Origin: Metellina segmentata
Lineage: Eukaryota; Arthropoda; Arachnida; Araneae; Tetragnathidae
DNA: 64,000 nucleotides
Direction: 5' to 3'
Assembly (NCBI GenBank): GCA_947359465.1
Contig: OX375874.1
Span: 92,412,172-92,476,171 of the forward strand
Below, piece after piece: positions 59,148 through 64,000 of the stretch (position 1 is the stretch's first letter; every line of letters starts with the position of its first letter). Under the pieces are notes generated by a model. The model saw only the letters and a program-made list of their open reading frames with translations, did no database searches and was not told the origin of the DNA. Position numbers and translations under genes: made by a program.

Positions 59148-59988
59148 TCGATATATATAAAACACTAACGTACGTGGACCCGAAATCGACGCTATTTGTG
59201 TATCGTCGAATGGCAACAATCAATGTAAATAAAATAACCCAGATATTTTGAATTCTTGCTGTTTTCAAATAGCCGAGGTCAATTTCTATGCAAAATATGG
59301 AATTAAATTGTAATATTTATGTTTGAATTTACTTTTTATTTCTTCCTTTGATGTAAAAGTAATTTAAACGTAATTTTGCTACCCAGTATCTGGCCACGCC
59401 AGAATTAATGTTTACTTTTTTAATTTGATTTAGGAATTCCGTGTTTGGGAATTTGAGTTGACTGCGAGATAATGTTGCGGACATATTTGAGGGTTCCCAA
59501 GTATTACAAATACGTGTTCTTTTTGTTAATAAATCATTATTATCTTTGTCAGTATCGTTGAAAAGTCTTTTGTCGAATTATTCTATTTCACAATATATTC
59601 AGGAAGTCGAAATTCAACACGTTTCAATAGATACGTACGTGTTTTTTTTTTCTTTCAGAATTTTGCATTTTTTCAAGGATTGACATTTTGTTTTTGTTTG
59701 CATTATATGTTCCGGTATATTAACTATTGCAGAAATATTATTTAAGAGTTAGATTTTAATGATATGTCTATTTCCTGCAAAATATCACTAGACATGGGTA
59801 ATTTTGCAGCGGTATATGTATACTTCGACCAACTTTCCTTAAATATTTGATTGAATACGCAATGATTTAAAGAATTGTTTCATAAAAATAAATAAACTAT
59901 ACAAAACATGTTTAATTATGGTGTGTAAAAAAGTTTTTAAAAAGCTCTATTACACACCGCCGAGCGCTAGCCGGCGCAGCCCGGCTAG
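59148..59988 (+). mobile_element. non-autonomous Helitron, family H2
   Basis: Starts TCGATATATATAAAACACTA after host A, and ends with a hairpin (GCCGG...CCGGC) and CTAG at 59985-59988 before host T. Its first ~80 bp match the first ~80 bp of the neighbour at 59998-60668 (shared GACGYTATTTGT and GGCAACA in the same order), which supports the 5' boundary. The 841 bp have no Rep/helicase gene. Confidence 0.7.
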
Positions 59989-59997
59989 TATTAATAA

Positions 59998-60668
59998 CTA
60001 GGGGGCCTGCCCCCTGCTCGCTAACGCTCGCCAACCCCCGGAGGATTGCTTCGCAATCCTCATTGGTTCGCAATCCTCATTGGTTCGCTGCGTGAACCTA
60101 TGCTTGCTTCGCTCGCCTGAATGAAGACATGTGTCCTAGCAGAAGGGATTGTTTACAAAATATGTTACAAAAAAAAACGTTTTTTCAAATCTAAAATTGC
60201 TGTATTACAGAAAAAATATATACATTATCTCTAAAATCAGAATTCAAATGAAAACTTTGTGCAAATTTTGACTCGAAATGTGAGCGTTGCTTTGGAAATT
60301 GAATACCCAGCATGTTGTTTGTGTGTACATTTTCCCAGCACTCAAACGACCCACACTTTTTCATTGAGTTTGTTGCCGAAAGTTGTAGTGCAAGCGTCTT
60401 GTTGAACTATAATTGTTGGCCCTGAAAAGGACCGTTTTTTAAATGGCCCTGAAAAGATCCTCCGCTTTCTTTGATTTCTATTATAAACTAACTGCAACAG
60501 CTCATTAAAATTTCCTTTTTTTTTTCAATAACATTTCATCCGATAACGCTTTAAATTCAATCGATGCGCGAGACTTCGCGATAAACAAACAATCGTACAG
60601 TGTTGCCAAAACGCGATTACAAATAACGTCTTTTTTTGCGTGCCACGTAAGAGAATTATATATATAGA
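59998..60668 (-). mobile_element. non-autonomous Helitron, H2-like 5' end and H1-like 3' end
   Basis: On the - strand it starts TCTATATATATAATTCTCTT at 60668 after host A and ends with hairpin GGGGGCAGGCCCCC and CTAG at 59998-60001 before host T. The subterminal palindrome AGGATTGCTTCGCAATCCT lies at 60042-60060. The 3' end is of the H1 type while the 5' end resembles H2, so it may be a recombinant or link the two families. Confidence 0.78.
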
Positions 60669-61040
60669 TTCCCGTTTATTAACCAGTGTTTATATGAAAA
60701 AAACATCAATACTCGAAAGTATGATTAAAACAAGGTGACTTGATCTCCATACGTCGCCGTTAAAAGCTATAATTGGCACCAAAAGTTATTAAAATCTTGA
60801 GGCTTGTAGAATATTAGATATTTTTTATTCATCTTAGAGTCAAATAAAGAAAAATTGTTTAAGACTGATGCCCATCCGAAAAAGAAAAAAAGTGTTAAAA
60901 AATTAATACTTTTCTGCTTGCAGAATAAAATGAAAAACCAATTTTCTAACACAATAGAAATTGAATCCACTCACACATGCAAGCTCGAAAATAATTACCT
61001 TCCTACACTTGAAAGAATTGTAAGGTAGGTAGTTAAGCAA
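60669..61040. other. no recognised feature
   Basis: AT-rich DNA between a Helitron and an interrupted SINE. The 67-codon - strand open frame has no motif. Confidence 0.4.
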
Positions 61041-62630
61041 TTAAAGTCGCACTGGAGCAACACAATTATCAGGTTGATTAAAAAGTTTTTCGCCACATGG
61101 AGATACCTCCGAGCCAACAGCTGTCATTTCTGTGGTTGTTATCTTTTCCACGACGGGTTTTTGCATTCGAAAGCTGAAAATTAGAACCACCCAACTGTGT
61201 AATTTGTTTGTTAACAAATTACTAACTTTTTTGCGTCAAAAAAGTGTTTAAAATGCAGCTATCACGTCAACAGATCAGAACGATTATGTACTATGAGTTC
61301 CGTAACAAATTCAGTGCGACTGAATGACACCAAAAAATGTGTGAAAGTTAAGGCATCAATACTGTTTCTTATGATACAGTTAATGTTTGGTTTCGTAAGT
61401 TTAAAGCTGGAAATTTCGACATTGTAAGAGGTACCACGTTCTGGCCGCCATTTGAAGTTGATTGAGAGCAGGTAAAGCAAATCATTGATCAAGACAGAAT
61501 TTTTCAACACTAACTATTGCGCTAGAGTTTGACGTTTGACAAAAAAACAATAGTTAGCGTTCTGAAAAGCATAAATCTAACGTTTAAGGTCAACCGCTGG
61601 GTGCCTCACGAATTGAATGCTGAAGAAGAGAAAATCGGCCTGTTGGCTCTGCTCAGAGATCAAAGAAAAGAGAAAATTCTGGACAGAATTGTGACCTGTG
61701 ATGCAAACTGGGTCTACCACAACAAAACAAGCCGTAAAGGAGGGTGTTCAGCACCTGGGAAATCAGAAGGCTCGGTTGCAAGACGAGCTCTAACTAACAA
61801 GAAGGTGCTTCTCTGTATCTGGTGGGATTGTCGCGGAATTATCTACAAAGATAACCTGAAAAGCGGACAGACTTACAACAGTGCAATATACAGCAGCATG
61901 CTGATTAAAGTTAGTGATGCCCTTCGCGAAAAACGAGAAGAAACGAGTTCAGAAGAAAAGTGGTTCTCTTTCAGCAAGGTAACTCTCGGCCACATGTTAG
62001 TACGATAACCGGCTGGACACTATAGTAGCAGGAGTGAGATATGATGCAACATCCACCATACAGCCCAGACATAGCCCCTTCGGATTTCTATCTGTTTTCA
62101 CATCTGCAGCTGCATTTTGAGGGCTCAATCTTCATTTCAAATGTGGATGTCGTAAATTAGGTCGATCTCTTTCTGGACTCGCACACCCCACAGTTCTTCG
62201 CAGAAAGGTTTGAAAAGGTGCCAAAACGTTGGTAGACGATTGCAGATTTGAACGGAGATTACTATCTTCATTAACTTTGCTGTTTTCGTATGTATTTATC
62301 ATTTTAAAACAATTTTTTTTTGGCGGAAAACTTTTTACTCAACTTGATATTACGGTTATTAAATACGGTCCAAGATCCATCCCGAATGGAAAGAATCGAT
62401 GATAGCATCTCGTAATTTTGAATCTGTTGATGATGATGTGAACACTTCAGCTAGCACCCCACTCTATAAACTTCAACATCGCACCAACATGAGAACATTT
62501 GATGGCATTGCAGATCTAACGTGAACCAGCCCATCCTCTCATATAAAGGTCTTTGAATCGAGTTTTGAACTCGTAACCCTCCAGTTGCTAATCCGCTACC
62601 CCACGAACCCCGGTCCACCGCGACCGAGTT
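61041..62630 (-). repeat. SINE with head type II, split by a mariner element
   Basis: The tail (TTAAAGTCGCACTGGAGCAA on +) is at 61041-61068. The body resumes at 62348 (CGGTCCAAGATCCATCCCGA) and ends in a type II head (GAACTCGTAACCCTCCAGTT). The mariner element sits between. Confidence 0.75.
61069..62347 (+). mobile_element. mariner transposon, decayed
   Basis: Ends TCAGGTTGATTAAAAAGTTT and the complement of TCAAGTTGAGTAAAAAGTTT are flanked by TA, and the length is about 1.28 kb, as expected for mariner. The transposase is broken into several frames: an N-terminal HTH (QQIRTIMYYEFRNKFSATE), the frame 61529-62008 with RWVPHELNAEE, the first Asp motif IVTCDANWVYHN and LLCIWWDCRGIIY, then HPPYSPDIAPSDFYLFSHL with the third Asp in yet another frame. 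The second Asp motif (normally HQDNARPH) is destroyed. Not active. Confidence 0.88.
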
Positions 62631-62644
62631 CTTGTTTTGTAAGT

Positions 62645-62900
62645 AGGTATTTTAATTAACATCGTACTGGAGCAACACAATTACGACGATCTGTCCAACC
62701 ACGGTCAGATGACGAGGCAGCACCTGAGCTGGAAACCCACTCTCCAAACTTCAACACCACGCCAACGTGAGGACATTTGAGGCCACGACGGATTTAACGT
62801 GCACCAGACCCTTTGTATACGACGGTCTTTGATTGGATTCAAACTCGCAACCCTGCGATTGCCAATCCGATGCTCTTCTAACCGGATTACCGCGACCCCG
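62645..62900 (-). repeat. SINE with head type II
   Basis: Tail AATTAACATCGTACTGGAGC at left; type II head (TTCAAACTCGCAACCCTGCG) at right. The body between GATCTGTCC and ACCACGGTCAG is shortened. Confidence 0.72.
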
Positions 62901-63008
62901 AATTCTTGTTTGGAACTCGTAAACAAAATTGGCAGCAAGCCGCGTGGATTTTTGTCTGAAGTTCCAACGGTAAGGTAGGGTAATTTTAATTAACGTTTAC
63001 TAGACTTT

Positions 63009-63322
63009 CGTAATTTTATTTAACATCGTACTAGAGCAATTCAACGGGCTATTGACGATGGTCCGGGATCAATCCGTTAAGGGAAGTATCCGAGGACAAC
63101 ACCACGTAATTTTAAACCACGGTGAGATGACGAGGCAACACCCCCCACTCTCCAAACTTCCATATCAACCGAACGTGAGGACTTTCGCCCACGACAGATT
63201 TAAAGTGCACCAGCCGCCTCTACACCATACGCTTAAAAATATCCATGCACTGACCCGGATCCGAACAAGGAACATTCCGATCAGATGCCAACACCTTAAC
63301 CACCAAACCGGTTGGTCGGCTT
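63009..63322 (-). repeat. SINE with head type I
   Basis: Tail at left (TCGTACTAGAGCAATTCAAC), full body (CACGGTGAGATGACGAGGCA) and type I head at right (CACCAAACCGGTTGGTCGGC). Nearly complete. Confidence 0.75.
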
Positions 63323-63339
63323 AAATCCGAAGGAAAATA

Positions 63340-63570
63340 AGCGCACACCACTTAATTTTGAACCACGGTCAGATGACGAGGTCACTCCTGAGCTTGAGAT
63401 TGTCTAATTGACGATAGTCCGTGATTAAACCCGAAGGATAATGGCAATTTTAATTAACGACGTACTAGAGCAACTCAACGTGCTATTGACGATGGTCCTT
63501 GATCAATCCGCTAAGGGAAGTATCCGAGGACAACACAACGTAATTTTGAACCACGGTCAGAAGACTTTAA
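63340..63570 (-). repeat. two SINE body/tail fragments in tandem
   Basis: GAACCACGGTCAGATGACGA at ~63360 and, after TTAATTAACGACGTACTAGA at ~63450, a second body start with GAGGACAACACAACGTAATT and CCACGGTCAGAAGAC. Both lack heads. Confidence 0.6.
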
Positions 63571-63819
63571 CTTCCAACCCCAGCAGAGAGAAGATTTCAC
63601 GTTGTCTTGAAGTTGCAGTTAGATAGATGATGCGCAAGGACCAACTGTGCATATTAGCTGAAATTAAGTTAGCATTAAGATTTATAGAAGTGGAATGTTA
63701 CACATCTATGGGAGGCTCGAGGAAGAGGGGTTGTGGTACTTACTGTACATGAGAAACACCACTAACCCTGCACATATCGACCCCAATATGCCCTTTCCCA
63801 ACATTCCTCACTCCGTCCT

Positions 63820-63920
63820 TTCTATTCACAATTACTTGACATTGTCTTGTGTTTGTCGCGGCTTGGCCAAATGCGGCTATTGAGACACGAAATCCAAAAC
63901 CAATCAGTCATTCAGATACA
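63820..63920 (+). repeat. SINE family C tail fragment
   Basis: GCGGCTTGGCCAAATGCGGC and GACACGAAATCCAAAACCAA match the tail of the copy at 57126-57345. Confidence 0.5.
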
Positions 63921-64000
63921 GAAATCATCAAATGACAAACCATCGCATGGTTCGGTGACATGTGGCTCACATAGAGTCCTGACATGACGATTGAGCACGA

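Overview
This window is AT-rich animal nuclear DNA: genes split by introns, long gene-free stretches, and a high density of transposons. The transposon families seen (a DD82E Tc1/mariner relative, Helitrons with CTAG ends, several tRNA-derived SINEs, hAT, mariner, and LINE remnants with RNase H plus a C-terminal zinc finger) and the style of their proteins suggest an arthropod, most likely an arachnid such as a spider. That placement is an inference from family resemblance, not from a diagnostic gene.

Host genes. (1) At 1.8-4.1 kb on the + strand are the last three exons of a protein I do not recognise, followed by a long AT-rich 3' UTR that may reach about 7.87 kb. (2) At 14.26-15.62 kb on the - strand is a complete three-exon homologue of the conserved metazoan protein C3orf38 (DUF4518). 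(3) At 42.0-46.3 kb on the - strand are the last two exons of an aquaporin (second NPA motif, then the sixth membrane segment and a cytoplasmic tail). The intron between them is packed with SINEs and a LINE remnant, and the upstream exons were not found.

Mobile DNA, left to right. 8.0-8.9 kb: internally deleted Tc1 element. 9.1-11.3 kb: hAT remnants. 11.8-13.0 kb: Helitron. 16.2 kb: SINE. 17.4 kb: MITE fragment. 18.4-22.0 kb: young Ty3/gypsy-like LTR element with apparently identical LTRs and one long Gag-protease-integrase ORF but no reverse transcriptase. 22.1-26.4 kb: two inverted ~530-bp arms, one split by a hAT element, enclosing a Helitron. 27.8-29.0 kb: LINE remnant. 30.2-30.5 kb: minisatellite alternating 51 and 63 bp. 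30.5-31.7 kb: hAT with a perfect 8-bp target duplication. 35.7 kb: Tc/mariner-like relic. 37.07-39.86 kb: apparently intact DD82E transposon with perfect 30-bp inverted ends. 41-47, 51.6-52.5 and 61-64 kb: dense SINE clusters built from shared bodies and interchangeable tRNA-like heads. 55.2-55.8 kb: CR1/L2-like LINE end. 56.5-58.6 kb: Helitron, SINEs and a MITE nested inside another MITE. 59.1-60.7 kb: two Helitrons tail to tail. 61.1-62.3 kb: mariner inserted in a SINE.

No bacterial-type operon, CRISPR array, rRNA or convincing free-standing tRNA gene was found. The most unusual items are the reverse-transcriptase-less LTR element, the SINE families that swap heads, the covarying hairpins at Helitron 3' ends, and the intact DD82E element.
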